From: Fragum whitleyi
Lineage: Eukaryota > Mollusca > Bivalvia > Cardiida > Cardiidae
Assembly (NCBI GenBank): GCA_948146395.1
Contig: OX411555.1
Location: forward strand, 41,009,225-41,073,224
Length of the DNA: 64,000 nucleotides
Direction of reading: 5' to 3'
How positions within the stretch are numbered: position 1 is the first letter of the stretch; the number at the start of each line of letters is the position of its first letter. Under the pieces are notes generated by a model. It saw nothing but the letters and a program-made list of their open reading frames with translations. It did no database searches and was not told where the DNA came from. Shown one piece after another: positions 21,615 to 33,964 of this stretch. A program made the translations under genes and the position numbers.

Positions 21615-24100
21615 AATGTGTTTGGCTCTCAAAACTGGGGTCATACGTTCCTTATACAGCCAGACCAATTGTCATAAGACATACATGTACAAGTTATTAT
21701 AAGAAGCCATTGGTTGTTGCACAATCTGCTGTCATATAACTTAGATATTGATGAAAGTGTGGTTTAACTCCATACATATTAACAAATTAATCCACCTAGA
21801 GATATGATAGTGTGTTTACGGTTCAAATAGAAAGGATTATTTCCTCATTTCAAGCACTGCTGTCTTTATTTACAAAAGTGTCCAATGACTAAGGCTTTGA
21901 TCTGTTTGTGCAGTATTGATTTCCTGTGTTTTAAATTGTGTTTGATAGGGAATTTGAAACTTTCATGTGAGGTACCTCTTATCTATGAATTTACTATTTT
22001 GAATAAAACATTGTGTTTGACATATATCTTATGAAGCAATTTATTGCCTTTTATACACACAGGCTGTTTCTTCTTTCCCTAAATTGTTTGTGTGGAATGG
22101 ATTTCAATTATCAGTAATTTGATTGAAACAAAACAATATCAATGTAACCATATTTAGCATAATTTCTTCCAATTTGGGTTACATAATTGTAGCCTGATTA
22201 TGAGTTAAAGGTTAATTATACCACCCCCTCAATCCCAGTTTTTTGAGAACATGGGAGGTAATTGGAAATTGAAATAGAAAACATGAGTAGTGTCCCCTAT
22301 TCATTTTTAATGCATTCAACACTAAATGACAGCCTGGGAGCCAGGCTACTTGTTTGGTGGTTATTAGACAGTCTAGATTAACAAGGGCTTTCCCGTAGCA
22401 TTGGATACTTAAAAAGGTGCTCAGGACACTGCTGCACTAAGAAAACAATCTTTCTTGTTCATAATTAAAGGACAAACTCATGCAATAAAATGATGATGCT
22501 TTCACCTGTTACAGATTATTGATCAATCTATCGTAAGAGCTTGTCAGGCATAAACTGAAGTCTGAATCATCTGGATGCTTGGTTAGTGAAAAACTTTTCT
22601 GCTGCATACAGAATCAGTATTGATTTGTATATAGTTAGTTCTCTTCTGTACATTCCGGAACTGTTGTATTCTCAGTATTTTAGGTTTGTTTATGGTATGG
22701 AGATTTAATAGGCTAGTTTATGGTAATTAAGGGAACATGTGTTGTTTATTCCTAAATCTAATTATTTCCTTTTTTATTGCTTACCATACATGTATAAATG
22801 TAATGTTCTTATGTCACATTGAAACAAGTTGAAATGACATGATCGTAATGCTGAGTCATGCGGAAAGCAGATGAAAATTGTTAGGTTGTCCCTTTAAAAT
22901 GATTCTTCCATCTGTCTATCCATCTATCCATTTAGTGTCCATCTGAGTTCTAAACCAGCAAAATTTCCTATTCCCAATATAAATAATAAGGTTAATTAAA
23001 AATGATTAAGACTTCTCTTTTAAGATGATGCTATCAAGCTATCAAAGCATTTGAATTATATAAATATCAGGGTTCTCCCCAGAAAATTTTGAAGGCGTAG
23101 TGGCATATGCGCGCGGCTATATTGTCAGATTACTTTGTATTTCTGTTAATAATAAAGGATGGTTACAGTGGTTTTACTGGATAAGGATTTTGATATTTGT
23201 GAAGCAGAACTTCTGTTTTGCTGAATATATAATTTGATCTGAACTTTTATTTTCTTTGACACCTTTATAGCATCTCATAAATAACTTAACTCCCAAATCA
23301 TCAATAAAATTTTGCATGATGGCTTAAAAATCCCCCCTTCCCTCCTTTCCCTTGTATCCCTTCCCTTTAATAGAATATACTGTGTACTAAAAGACTATTA
23401 CAAAAGAAATGAAGAAAAATGGAATATTTAAGAAAATTAAATTAAAGACAGTAAATCAACTGCATATAGGCTGTAAAATGCTCATATATTTGAGAGTTCC
23501 AAGGACAGCACTGCATGTATTGTCAACTTTTATAGGTCTCTATTTAATAATGTATATAAGGAATTTTTAAAATCCTTGGGAAGTCCTTGTATGATTAAGG
23601 AAGGCCCTTCTCCTGAAATAAGTAAAACTAGATTCTATTACAGTTATTTTCTAATGTGTTTACAAACCCTTTTCATATCTTCCCCCCAAAAATATCTCTA
23701 AGAACATTATTTTATTCTACAATTACCATGTAACAAATTTACAAGTTGATACCTAGTTTGTTTAGAGAAGCCTGTGACAGGACTTTTAGCACTTTGATTT
23801 TACAAGGTTTTTTTTCTTCATTTTTTTCTTCTTTTTTTGATATATTTATTTCCTATATCAATTCCTATGACCTAATTTAGAAATAATAGAATTTATCTTG
23901 AATTCAATTCTGGAATAAACAAAAAAAAAAAAAATTGGGTTGAACATATAAGGGTACGAATCTAGTTAAGAAATGGCGTTCCTGTGGAGAATTATCAAAA
24001 GTTTTTGTTTCAATTTTCTAACTGAAATTAGATGTAATGTCCATATAAATTGGGTAGTAAGCTTGGATAAGTGAATTTTAAACAGACAGACTGTCTGTGA
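21615..24100. other. Intron sequence, nothing recognised
   Basis: About 2.5 kb of AT-rich sequence largely free of the repeat families listed here. A short tctatccatctatccat run lies at 22920-22935. It could hold unrecognised exons or regulatory sequence, but no frame or splice pair stands out. Confidence 0.35.
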
Positions 24101-25070
24101 TGTCTTATTCTGCCGAAATCTCGGTAGTAGAAAGATCGCGAAAACTGCATATTCTTGTCGATTTTTTGTTTGATATAATCAAAATTCACATTGGAACATA
24201 AAGGTAAATCTAGTTTGACTTGAGCAAATACACTGCAACTCCATTGAAACCCTGTGGTTGGGGTCCAAGAAATGAAACAGTGGAGGAAGTGGATGTATCT
24301 GCTATAACGCTGTACCCCCCTTGCCGCCGCCGATTCCCCCCCCCCCCCCTCCCGCGGTGAACGATAACGTACCGCGGAAACGTAACAGACACAGGGTCAA
24401 TATTGATAACGATATCGGATACCTTATTTTATTTTAAGACCGTTTTGTTGTCCCCAAGCTAAACAAAACTATCTTTGATAAAGTAATCTAGTTTGTAGGG
24501 TTAAACGATCGCAGACTCCTCTTAGTTCTCTGAATCCCGATTTCTCGGGCCTACCCGCCCGGCAGCTGAGAAACACAGATAACGACGATCTCAAAAGGCT
24601 AAAGTTAGTAAAATCCATAGTTTCATAAGATCAACGAATTTCATATTTTAAATGTTGTCTTCTGGAAAATAGGAGAAAATAATTATCTACGCAATCAAAA
24701 TAAACAATACCCTACGTCCGATCGAAACTACCAAAGTAATCAAAGCTCTCGGAGTGCAGGACCGCATTCTTCGATGAGCGAGAAAAAATGCCATAAATTC
24801 AATTAAATGAATCTGTAGTGAAGACATTTGGATCGCCGGTTTGCAAAGATCATCTTCACGAGTCAAGGGGTATCGAAAGCTTCTTCTCGAAACCTGTATA
24901 AGTCATACGTTCGTAACCCTGGGTTTGACAAGATTAATTCATGGCTTTGATTATCAGATAGTAGATCGTCAGGAAAGAAAGCCCAGACAAATGCAAAGCA
25001 ACGCGGTCACCGTCTGTTTCGCGCCATTTTCAGTTTCTTTGTTAAACTCCTTGGAGTGGGAAATGTAGGT
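24101..25070. promoter_or_regulatory. CpG-richer unique stretch in intron 1, possible alternative promoter
   Basis: Compared with its surroundings this kilobase has many CpG pairs (ccgccgccgatt, cccgcggtgaacgataacgt, gggcctacccgcccggcag, aacgcggtcaccg). It contains a C14 run at 24336-24349 and no listed repeat family. It could be an alternative TACC promoter, a first exon, or a young mobile element. No TATA box or splice donor was convincing. The call is tentative. Confidence 0.25.
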
Positions 25071-25474
25071 TTATATAAAGCTTCCTGTTTAAAACTCAAT
25101 GAAGTTGTCTATTTAGTGAGAGATAAAAATCAACGATAATGATTCGATTGGGTTTTAAATTTTCAAACCCTGTAAAACATGACTATAATATGAATAAGTT
25201 TAATGAAAAAGAAACAAAATTTTATCATATATTTACAAAAAATGTAATATTTATAAGAAAATTCAACAGGATTGGCAAAGGGAGGTAATAAACCCATAAA
25301 TTGGGTAAGGGGCGAGTCGCTCTTTTAATCGTTTGTCAACAGCCGTAAATGTTCAAGATTTGAGAATAAAAAACGAGATTAGCTTATTTTGCAAAAACAC
25401 GGCTTCTTCTAAAATTTATTAACTTGGATTTTATCGCATGCGAGCTAGACTTTTTGGTGTCCAATTTCGTCCCT
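25071..25474. other. Intron sequence, nothing recognised
   Basis: AT-rich, no feature seen. Confidence 0.3.
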
Positions 25475-25639
25475 GCCGTCGACAAAGCGCAGTTGGCAGC
25501 GCGACGGACCGTCAATATTTGGATTCCGTGTTTCTCCGATGGCGGCACTCATTCTTTCTGACTATAAATCACTCACCCATGGGTTAATAATCGTAGACCT
25601 AAGTGAGATAGCAGTTTGGGGTTAGGAAAGGATGTGAAA
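25475..25639 (+). mobile_element. tRNA-headed SINE, 3'-truncated
   Basis: Good head: gccgtcgacaaagcgcagtt with ggcagcgcgacggaccgtc. The B-box is mutated (tccgtgtttctcc). The body runs to agtttggggttaggaaagga and then stops. Confidence 0.8.
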
Positions 25640-25879
25640 ACAACCTATTCCATTGTTTCCGGCGGATCTTGGTAAAAATTTGCAATTTTCGGTAAATGAA
25701 GTGGACTGTAAGTGACCGATTTCGTATTGGTACCCATCTGTTCTTCTCTGTTACTGGAAGTGAGGAACCAGTGAAAATCAACCAACCGTGAAGAAAAAAT
25801 CGACAATCACCAATTAGCAAGGGTCTTATCTATTTCAATTAGGGTATTTGTGTATACATCTTCCCAGATCGCAATTATG

Positions 25880-26090
25880 TAATGACCACGCGTCTGCAAT
25901 CAGTTTTATTCGTTTTCACCCTTTGTTCAGAAAGAAATTAAGCTGTATCGGTGATCAAATTTAAGCGTATCGGCGTTCCTAAGGTGTATCGGCAACGTGT
26001 TAAATTTCTTTAAGGTGTATCGGCCCCGATACGCCATAAGGGCCTGCGGAGAACGCTGAATATACTAATTGTGATCTACATTTGATAAGG
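25880..26090. other. Short repeated phrases (gtgtatcggc)
   Basis: gctgtatcgg, gcgtatcggc, ggtgtatcggc and ggtgtatcggcccc recur at 25941-26020, ending gcggagaacgctg. The pattern suggests the end of an unclassified element. Confidence 0.35.
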
Positions 26091-26137
26091 AAAAAAACAA
26101 CATTTTTTTGAACAGCTTTTTTGTTCATAAAGAAAAA

Positions 26138-27180
26138 AAATGGTCAGGGAAAAAGACTGACAATTTTATTCCAGGGGCCCAGACTGGCAAAACTCAATAT
26201 TCTACATATTAGAGGCATTTTTATGCTTCCTGAAGGGAGAGCATATAGCTGCCGCTTTGTCTGTCCGTCCGTCCGTAATTCCTTCCGTCCGTCCCCACCT
26301 ATTTCTCCATAACCCCTGGGCCAAATTGAATGAAACTCACCATGTGAACTCCCTATGATATAGTGATGATGCATCTGTGACTGTTTTTAGATTTGAGGCC
26401 TTGTCACGGGAAAAGGGGACTTAGGGTAAAAAACAGTTTTTCCCAAATTTCTCCTAGTCTAACTGTCAGAATTTAGTGAAACTTCATATTTGTGTAGCAA
26501 ATCAGATGCCCTTTACTATAAACCATTTGAAATTAACGTAAAAAAAATATATATCATGGAAAAAGGGGGCTTAATGTTTGTTACCTTTACGTAAGCGCGT
26601 AAATTAAAGTTATTCTTTCATTTCTCCTAGTCTTATGCTCAGAATTTGATGAAATTTCACATTTGAGTAGCAAATCAGATGCTCTTTACCCTAAACTATT
26701 TGAAATATGTGTCTTAAAATATGTCAAGAACTACAACTCTTGCTTGCATAATTTTGGAGTTATTGCCCTTTGTTATTTTTGATACTTAGATTATGTCTGG
26801 AGCATATCTCTTAAAGTAAAATAGCTATCAACTTGAAACTTTATGGGTGGATAGATCTCATGGAGGAGAAGTGCTATGCACAAGGACTACAACTCTTGCT
26901 TGCATAATTTTGGAGTTATTGCCCTTCGTTATTTTTAATACATTTAATAGGAGGTAAATCTCTGACAGTACAACAGAATCTTTAATCTATTAGGCTTCAG
27001 TTTACTATCAAGCTTTTGTTGTGGGGGATGTCCATGTCCAACATGGCTCTTGTTTTTGTGACAATGCCTTATTCGGGGAGCATAATCCGTCTCTGATGGC
27101 TCTTGTCTCCAATTGTTTAGGGGCTAAGCCAAAAAATATAGGAGCCACAGGGCCCCTGCTAGTTTTTTTCCCTGAGTGGT
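26138..27180. repeat. Composite of dispersed repeats
   Basis: Fragments of the gggcccctgctag family flank the block (26160-26190 and 27110-27175). Between them is a hairpin (atgcttcctgaagggagagcat) plus gtctgtccgtccgtccgtaa element from 26221, then two units like 4330-4560 (agaactacaactcttgcttg at 26728 and a similar one at 26885). This is a nested insertion in one repeat. Confidence 0.65.
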
Positions 27181-27182
27181 TT

Positions 27183-27600
27183 AGACAAAGATCAGACTGC
27201 ACATATGCGTAGCCTAATCTTTGTCCATGCCAAAACATTTACTTTCCATGTTGATGTTGCAATAGTAAAGATATTTTTGTCAATTATTGATAGACTTGTA
27301 TATAATTTTGCACAAAGAGGGTTGTGCATTATTTTTTTGCAAAGTATGTCTTACTCTAAGTGAGACTGTCTGGTGACAAATGAATCGATATTATTGCACA
27401 ATATGGCTGTTAGCTTACACCTACAATTTTCCTGAAGAAATGAATGTTCCCAATAGTGTTTAGGGTTATTGCAGAATGCTGTATTGGAGAAGTAACACTT
27501 TACAATCATGCTGATCACTATATTTACAGTTCTTTGGCTGACAGTAAAGATTAAGATCAGTCTGCACAGATGTGCAGTCTGAAATTAGCCCATTCTGTCT
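27183..27600. other. Intron sequence with fragments
   Basis: 27183-27235 and 27545-27595 are fragments of the cagactgcacatatgtgc family. The rest is unassigned. Confidence 0.4.
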
Positions 27601-27605
27601 GATTT

Positions 27606-27775
27606 TTATGCCCCCGATAGGGAGGCATCATAAATTTGACTTGTCCGTCCGTCCGTCTGTCCGTCTGTCCGTCCGTCCGTCATTCCGTCCAAAAACTTTA
27701 ACATTGGCCATAACTTCTAAATCAAAGCGGTGTCGGGGGCATTGTCATCTTACAGTGACAGCTCTTGTTACTTTT
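27606..27775 (-). repeat. Short hairpin-ended element (tatgcccccg family)
   Basis: tttttatgcccccgataggg, then gtccgtccgtccgtctgtcc, ending ggggcattgtcatcttacag. Shorter relative of 38931-39235. Confidence 0.6.
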
Positions 27776-27944
27776 ATAATGGGTAAAAACTTAAGCCAGG
27801 ATAATCTTTTTGCAACAAAATTTAAATTCAGTGGATAAAAGTTAAGAACAAAGTGCTAGAAGGAAGTATTACTATCCTCCAATGCTATGTGTTCACCGTG
27901 TAAGGTACTATCTTTTAGTTTTAAAAGATCTGAAATTTATATTT

Positions 27945-28203
27945 ATGTGACCCATCATGCGAAAAGGGACCATTGGGGGAATTCTGTAAAATGAATAATT
28001 GTAAAAGCGATTTTATCCAACATTGATCAACCAGAAGTCGCATTTCAAAAATTCTTTCATTGGTAGGTAGATTGAACATTCTAGATTCAGAAAGTAGGCA
28101 TGGTGCAAAAAGTTTCGACCCCAGTCAGTCTGCACAGTCTGACTAGGGATGACACTGTAGGCACTACCCAGATGGTCCCTTTTTTGCATGACGGGTCACG
28201 TAA
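27945..28203. mobile_element. MITE (tgtgacccatcatgcg family), copy 1
   Basis: About 259 bp with terminal inverted repeats atgtgacccatcatgcgaaa and ttttgcatgacgggtcac. It has an inner inverted pair around gtcagtctgcacagtctgac. Relatives are at 48460, 50133 and 56717. Confidence 0.8.
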
Positions 28204-28332
28204 ATAATGAAAAAAAAGGGTTCAGCTTAATTTAGAGCAGCTTGTGCTAGTAAAAAAAAAAACCAAAATATTTTTTCATGAGTATAACAGATCTTCTCCA
28301 CTTAAATTTTTCTCCTGCAGAATTTCAATTAA

Positions 28333-28531
28333 CCCTTTGCTGTTTAATCCCTGCTTTTTACGTGCCTGTGATTTTATGATTGAGAAAACATTGTGAAAAG
28401 CAATTTCTTCTTTTTCCAAACTATTTTCTACCCTACTGAATGGTTATTTTTCAAATTAAAGCCACTTTAAATCTTCGTCTGCAAAACCTTTGAATTTGGA
28501 CAGGTTCAAAATTTTGTAAAACAGGAAAGGG
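28333..28531. mobile_element. piggyBac-like MITE, 199 bp, copy 1
   Basis: Starts CCCTTTGCTGTTTAATCCC and ends AAACAGGAAAGGG, flanked by TTAA on both sides (28329-28332 and 28532-28535). TTAA duplication with CCC...GGG termini is the piggyBac hallmark. No coding capacity. A near-identical copy is at 54377-54596. Confidence 0.85.
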
Positions 28532-28732
28532 TTAACAGACCTGTCAAAAGATCACTTTAGCTTTGAGCTATGGCAGCATATGGAAAATGAGAATTGCAAG
28601 GCTTCAAAATCATTTGTCTTTGTAGCAAGTTTGGCTTAGTTACGCACAATGTGTAAGACTGTTACCTTGGGTGTAGAAATATATTTTCACTAAAAATTCT
28701 TTTAATTGCTAAGGCATTTCATGATTAGAGCT

Positions 28733-28905
28733 ACAGATAGATGGGGTATTTTGGAATTCAAATTTGAATATTTCACTAATTCTTGCTCAAATCCTATCTT
28801 GTTGGTACTCATTGGAATTGTCTTAAAAATTGAAATGAGTACCAACATCATAGGATTTCGTTGAGAAATAAGATTTTAGACTGGAGTTATCCCTTCTTTG
28901 TCTAA
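28733..28905. mobile_element. MITE with ggtactcattggaattg palindrome
   Basis: Ends agagctacagatagatgggg and gagttatccctt. The centre is ttggtactcattggaattgt / attgaaatgagtaccaac. The same family is inserted in a SINE at 32957-33170. Confidence 0.65.
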
Positions 28906-29071
28906 GATTAATATCTAGCATAAATAAAGATGTGGATCCTATTCCTGCGTTAATTTTAGTGACGTCATTAATTTACCAAGCAACATCGGTATAAACAAAA
29001 GTGACAGGGCAATGCATATATATTTGTTTGAATAAAAACTAAAGTCTTTCTTTTTATGCAATGATAGTGTC

Positions 29072-29186
29072 AATTCACACTCTTTCAGGCGTTAAAAATT
29101 GCAGAGACCCTCAAAATGCTTAAACACCCAAGTGCAAACAATTTTTCGGGTCTCTGCAAAAGTTAACGCCCTCAAGAACGTGAATT
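29072..29186. mobile_element. Palindromic MITE just upstream of TACC exon 2
   Basis: Inverted repeat with arms aattcacactctttcaggcg and cgccctcaagaacgtgaatt. The inner stem is ttgcagagaccc / gggtctctgcaa. It ends 42 nt before exon 2. Confidence 0.75.
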
Positions 29187-29228
29187 AACCCTATATTAAA
29201 TCTTGTAACATATTTCCTATATTTTCAG

Positions 29229-29280
29229 TTCCAGACAAGGTTACCAGACGAAGCTCAGTAGAAAATGTTAACTCAAACAG
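29229..29280 (+). CDS. TACC: TACC exon 2
   Basis: 52-nt exon between a strong acceptor (cctatattttcag) and a consensus donor (CAG/gtaaga). In the frame set by the neighbours it encodes VPDKVTRRSSVENVNSN, a basic, Ser-rich stretch with an R-R-S-S motif that could be a kinase site (inference). It enters in phase 1 and leaves in phase 2, matching exon 1 and exon 3. A 115-bp inverted repeat (29072-29186) ends 42 nt before the exon. Confidence 0.65.
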
Positions 29281-29954
29281 GTAAGATCACCTCTTTTGAT
29301 GTAAAATATATTCATACACAATGAAAACGCACCTCCCAAAAAACTTGCATAATAATGCCGTTCTAAATAATGAAAATTTCAATCAACTTCATTTTAACCA
29401 TGTTTCAACCCATAGTGCAACATATGAGAACCATTCCACAAAGTGGTAGCCAACATATTGTACAAAGAAAATAATAAGTGGTTATGTTACCATGAATCAA
29501 AAGACAGAAAGGGCTTGCAAACCTAATTTGTAGATAAAAGACATGATTTTTAACTGTCATCATATGTCATAGGTTTCAGAGACTTGCAATCATTTCTAAG
29601 GTTACTCTAATATTATTTTGTTGAAAAATTTCGATCATAAGTTAATGTAGATTGAAACTATCTATGTCGAAAGTTTCGATACCTAAACAATGTATAAAAA
29701 AAATAGCTGGTGTGTTTCATTGCAGGTCAGTAAACCGTTATATTATTTTGGTTTGACTTAACTGGTATAACTTAAAAAACAAAGACTCTCAATTCTAACT
29801 TATAAGGGTCTGTCCATCTGTCTGCCCATTTATCTGTCCTAAAATTTAAGCAAAAAAAGCACACCCTGGCATCAATGACATTTTTGTTTACTGAAGATGT
29901 TAACATGGACATTCCATTAAGGGGGGGTAATTATAATCTTAATGTGTATTACAG
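29281..29954. other. TACC intron 2, nothing recognised
   Basis: AT-rich. No repeat family identified. A short gtctgtccatctgtctgccc run at 29808. Confidence 0.4.
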
Positions 29955-30147
29955 TTTGGCAGAGGATGAGGACCTGATCTTAATGAACACCCCACCTTCG
30001 AATAAATCATCAGCATCATCTCGGGGCGGGTCCCGACACCCGGCAGCTAGGGCCCTACAGGAACAGGTAGAGGGGGACGGGGCCCCTAAGGATGCACAGG
30101 TCATTGATAAAATGTTGTTCTCCCCTGGAAAAGGAGGTGAAGTGAAG
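29955..30147 (+). CDS. TACC: TACC exon 3 (acidic, Ser/Pro-rich region)
   Basis: 193-nt exon between a ttacag acceptor and a GTGAAG/gtatgt donor. The frame is open throughout and encodes an acidic start (SLAEDEDLILMNTPP), a Ser-rich linker (SSASSRGGSRHPAARAL) and a segment with LFSPGKGGEVK. The codon use and GC content (many CGG, GGG and CCC triplets around 30020-30080) stand out from the AT-rich flanks. The open frame also runs back into the intron to 29875, but a pyrimidine-rich tract is missing there and the tacag acceptor explains the boundary. Acidic, Ser/Pro-rich central regions are typical of TACC proteins. The TPP and FSPGK motifs look like proline-directed phosphorylation sites (inference). 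Confidence 0.75.
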
Positions 30148-32289
30148 GTATGTAACTCCGAGTGGTTTTTTTTTATCGGGCAGTCTCCTTGTATTCAATA
30201 TATTATAAGAATACAGTTTAACCTATTTGCACATAGTAATGCAGTATTCTATTTTGACTGGCTAAAAATTCATTCACATATGGAAAACATTGTCAGAAAA
30301 GAGAAATACTGGTAAGCAATTTCAAAATGCTTACTTCCAGAAGAATTTGATGCACCGAATAAAATTTAAACAAGTTTTTGAAATGTTGTTTGAAACTTCA
30401 TTCAATGTGGAGAAGTCTAAAATTTTGCTATGGGCTTAAGACGCAGGGTTGACCAGAGCTTCAGATATTAGAGGGTATTAGTTAACCTTTGACATGTTGC
30501 ATAAAAACCTTGGCAAAATTGCATCAATATCAAAGTACTGAAAGCACTGACTGTCAGTCAGTCTGTCCATATGTCCGTCCATCTGTCTGTAGCTTTTTTT
30601 CCACCCAATTTCTCAGCAACTGATGGGCGGATTTCAAAATTTTACAGATGTGATCAGTACTAAATAGAGATATGCAATTGAAGTTTGGTTACAATCCATT
30701 GTCCCTTTGTATGAAAATTTGCTTTTCATTATTGACAAGCACTTGTAGTGGGTTATTAGTTCCCTTTGCAACAGCCTTGTTTTCAATACTGTTGTTAAAG
30801 AATTTCTCTAGTGTGAGATAAAGTACTCATCCTGGCCTTGCATACTTTCTGACAAATTTTTAGAAAACATTGAGTGCTCCCTAAAATAGCCTGTATTTTC
30901 ACACTGAAACACACCCTACATTCAGGATAAAAAAGTACACAAAATATTTTAAAAATGCTCAGTGTTTATTCTAGGATCTCAAAAATGTGGGGGATTTTAG
31001 CACGAAAATTGACGCAATTGAGAAATGTTGGAATTCATGCCTTTTGGTTATAGTAAAAAATCTCCCACAAATCTATAAAATATAGGGGATCTTTGGATAA
31101 AGGGGGGAATCCCCCAATCTCCCTGCCTAGAATAAACACTGAATGCTACTCTTTTTTCAATTGTTTTATGTCCTGAACGCAGGACTGGATATCAAACATA
31201 TATTCTATATTCAGTATAATACATTATAAACATAATTTCCCAAGAAGCTGTCTACCTATGTTGTCATAATTTCAAGAAAAGATATGGTCTTTTGAGGTGT
31301 GTAAAATTTGAACAATGTATAGAGAAAGCAAAAATGTATTGTAATCGGTCAGTGTTGAATCAATGTAAGTGCCTATAATATTATAGGATTTTACATTTAT
31401 TCAACACTAGCCCATCATTACTTACAGTAGAAAAAAATACTAAACTTAAATGAAAGATAATTTTGAAATGAAATAAAAGAATTACTTTATTTTGAAATAC
31501 TAGTTCACCATAATAAAGGATGCAAAATGGTCAGTGAAATATTATTCCTCTCTAGACCATAGCTTTAGGGTCTACACTAACCTTTTTTCAATTGGGTTCC
31601 TAAAGAAGCCCTACTTATTATACCCTCCAAAAACCATGTTTGGGGGGTATATAGGAGTCAGCTTGTCAGGTGGTCCTTTCGTTGGTTGGTCTGTCCATCT
31701 GTAGCTTTTTCTTGTCCTCTCAATTTTTCAGCAATGAATGGACGGATTTCATTCAAACTTAACAGATGTGATCAGTTTCAAACAAGTGATCCATTAAAAT
31801 CTATTGACTTTTGACAGAGCTCTGGACCTTTGATAGAAAATGGCTTTTCATTATTGACAAGCACTTGTAGGGGTGTACTAGTCCTCGTTTGCAACAGTCT
31901 AGTTTCTGTGAGGATCCCTTCCTTCATTCATGTTAAGGTTAAGGATACATTATAAAATCTTTGAAAGCTAAGGGTTCTTACATACCTCCGTTCCTAACCA
32001 ACATAAGGAACAAAGTTCAGTTAGAACCATGGCAAGCCAAGGGTTTATACTCAACTTTGTTGCTTACAAAGGTGAGGAACAATGTTGAGTTTGAACCATG
32101 GCTTGAAAAAAGTTGATTAAAGAACATAGCATTTTTAAAGATATAGAGGGATGCTTGCTTTAAAAAAAATGGATTCTTCTCAATATTTTGGGATCCTGGG
32201 AATCTCAGGGACACTGTAAGGGTCGAAACCCTGAGTTTGGAAACATCAATAAAATTGGACTAACACATTGTGTATATACTAATTTGTAG
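30148..32289. other. TACC intron 3 with dispersed repeats
   Basis: 30478-30780 and 31618-31915 carry related elements (tctcagcaactgatgggcgg versus tcagcaatgaatggacgg, both ending attattgacaagcacttgta). The second starts with hairpin ataccctccaaa...tttggggggtat. 31345-31413 is a diverged short hairpin of subfamily C (tcagtgttgaatcaatgtaa). 32000-32105 has an inverted pair around acaaagttcagttagaacca. Confidence 0.55.
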
Positions 32290-32361
32290 CGTACTGGGGA
32301 GGAAGGAGAGAAATATTTTGATGCCTTGGAGTACCCATACGGCTCCAGGAAATCAAGCCAG
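32290..32361 (+). CDS. TACC: TACC exon 4
   Basis: 72-nt symmetric exon (phase 0 at both ends) between aatttgtag and CAG/gtataag. It encodes RTGEEGEKYFDALEYPYG followed by SRKSSQ. The acidic-aromatic motif (EKYFDALEYPYG) resembles the short conserved patches found in the central region of TACC proteins, but I cannot assign it to a named motif. Being a multiple of three, the exon could be skipped without a frameshift. Confidence 0.7.
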
Positions 32362-32887
32362 GTATAAGGAAAAGATAACCATGTTACAGACTGTTGTATA
32401 TTCTTCCTTCTGAGTTATCTCCCTTTTATCAGCTTTTTTACTGTTTGGTTTATTAAGTCAGGCTTATACTGTTTTGTGTATTCCCAGTCTAAATTTTTAC
32501 TTCCCTTTCTGTTTTGAAATTATTTGTGCTCAATTTATAATTTATAAGTTATGTTAGGAATTGTTACTTTTGATTTTGATACGGATTCTTTTTCTTTGAA
32601 AGATTGATAAATCTTAGTAGTGTTTTCTGTTTTGCTCAAAATTATGTTTATTTCTTAATGAAATTTCAAGCAAGCAGCTATTTTGTGAGCTTCCACACAA
32701 AGTAGTCACATCAGATATCTGTTTCAATTGATAAATCTAAACCTTTTTGACTTATGATATTAAATTATAGGATATGAATAGATGATTTGTTGATTTCATC
32801 GAGATATGAATCATATTCATACAGACTCCAATTAGGTTTATAGTTTCATGCCTCAGTGAAATCAACAAATACTCTCTTTATCTCTTA
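32362..32887. other. TACC intron sequence, nothing recognised
   Basis: AT-rich, with a pyrimidine-rich start after the donor. No feature seen. Confidence 0.3.
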
Positions 32888-33345
32888 ATTGGTTCTCAGA
32901 CTCTAAATCTTCAATCAGGAGTCTTGGGTTTAATCCTGAGGGTGGCACATACTAAGGGGTCCAGATAAAGAGGGGGTAAAGCCAGTCTAAAATCTTCATT
33001 TCCAAATGAAACCCTGTGTTGTAGGTACTCATTTGAATTGTCTCATCGGTACTCATTATAATCATCTTGATGAGACAAATCAAATGAGTACCAACAACAT
33101 AGGGATTAATAAAGGAAAAATGAAATATTTCAATTTGAAAAACAAGTTATCCCCTCTAATCTGTAGCTCTGATATTTGTCCCTGCCATTTTGGTGGATAA
33201 TCATAAACCAAAGTAGCTGGAGGGTAGAAAATAGTGAAATAATAGTACTTGTGTAAGAAATAGCAGGAATCCATTGGTAGGTACTGCATCTGCTGTAATT
33301 TGTCTGAAAGATTATTGAAAGCAGTATTAACCCTCAATCCAAGCA
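32888..33345 (+). mobile_element. SINE split by a MITE
   Basis: 32888-32956 is a decayed tRNA-like head (B-box-like gggtttaatcct). 33171-33345 is the SINE body (aaagtagctggagggtagaa, agaaatagcaggaatccatt, cagtattaaccctcaatcc). Between them, 32957-33170 is a MITE with ends ccagataaagaggggg and cccctctaatctg and the palindrome ggtactcatttgaattgtct. Confidence 0.7.
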
Positions 33346-33957
33346 TGGGGGCCTAACTGACAATGTACTTGTTCAAATACATTTATTAATAGGAGATGAA
33401 AGATTCATTGAAAAAAATGATGGAATCTGACAACTCCAGTTATAAAACAAACATTTTGTCATAAACAAAATATATCCTTTATATACCAGCCTATTTGAAA
33501 ACACAAAGGGGGATAATTCAGAAAAACTAGGGGAATTCTGTTAACTCTAGGGTAGCTTTTATTATCTGTCCTTCTGTTTATCATAGCAATGCATTATATT
33601 TCAGTTTCATTTCTCTATTATCCATGCATTTAAACAGATGAATAATTAATTAATTTACTGTCAATATATATACTAATAAGCACAAAATGACTAGTCATCT
33701 ATATCTCAATAGATAGCATTTAGTTGAAATAATTGTATGTAAATTCACAATGAATTTGCTCTAGTATAAATTGATTTGCAATTATACTTTGAATAAACTC
33801 AGAATTAGAAAAAAAATCATGTCAAAGACTTACATAGACATGGATATGGCTTAACTGTCAATCAAAACATGAATTATGAACAAGTAGATTTATATTTCAT
33901 CAAGTAGAAGTAGAAGAAAAAAATAAGATATCATTATATTCAGGGATAATCCATAAC
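33346..33957. other. TACC intron sequence, nothing recognised
   Basis: Very AT-rich, no feature seen. Confidence 0.3.
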
Positions 33958-33964
33958 CACTTAC

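Noticed and set aside
29875..30315. 146-codon frame as a single-exon gene
   Set aside because: Only 29955-30147 is supported as exon by splice sites and phase. The two ends are open intron sequence.
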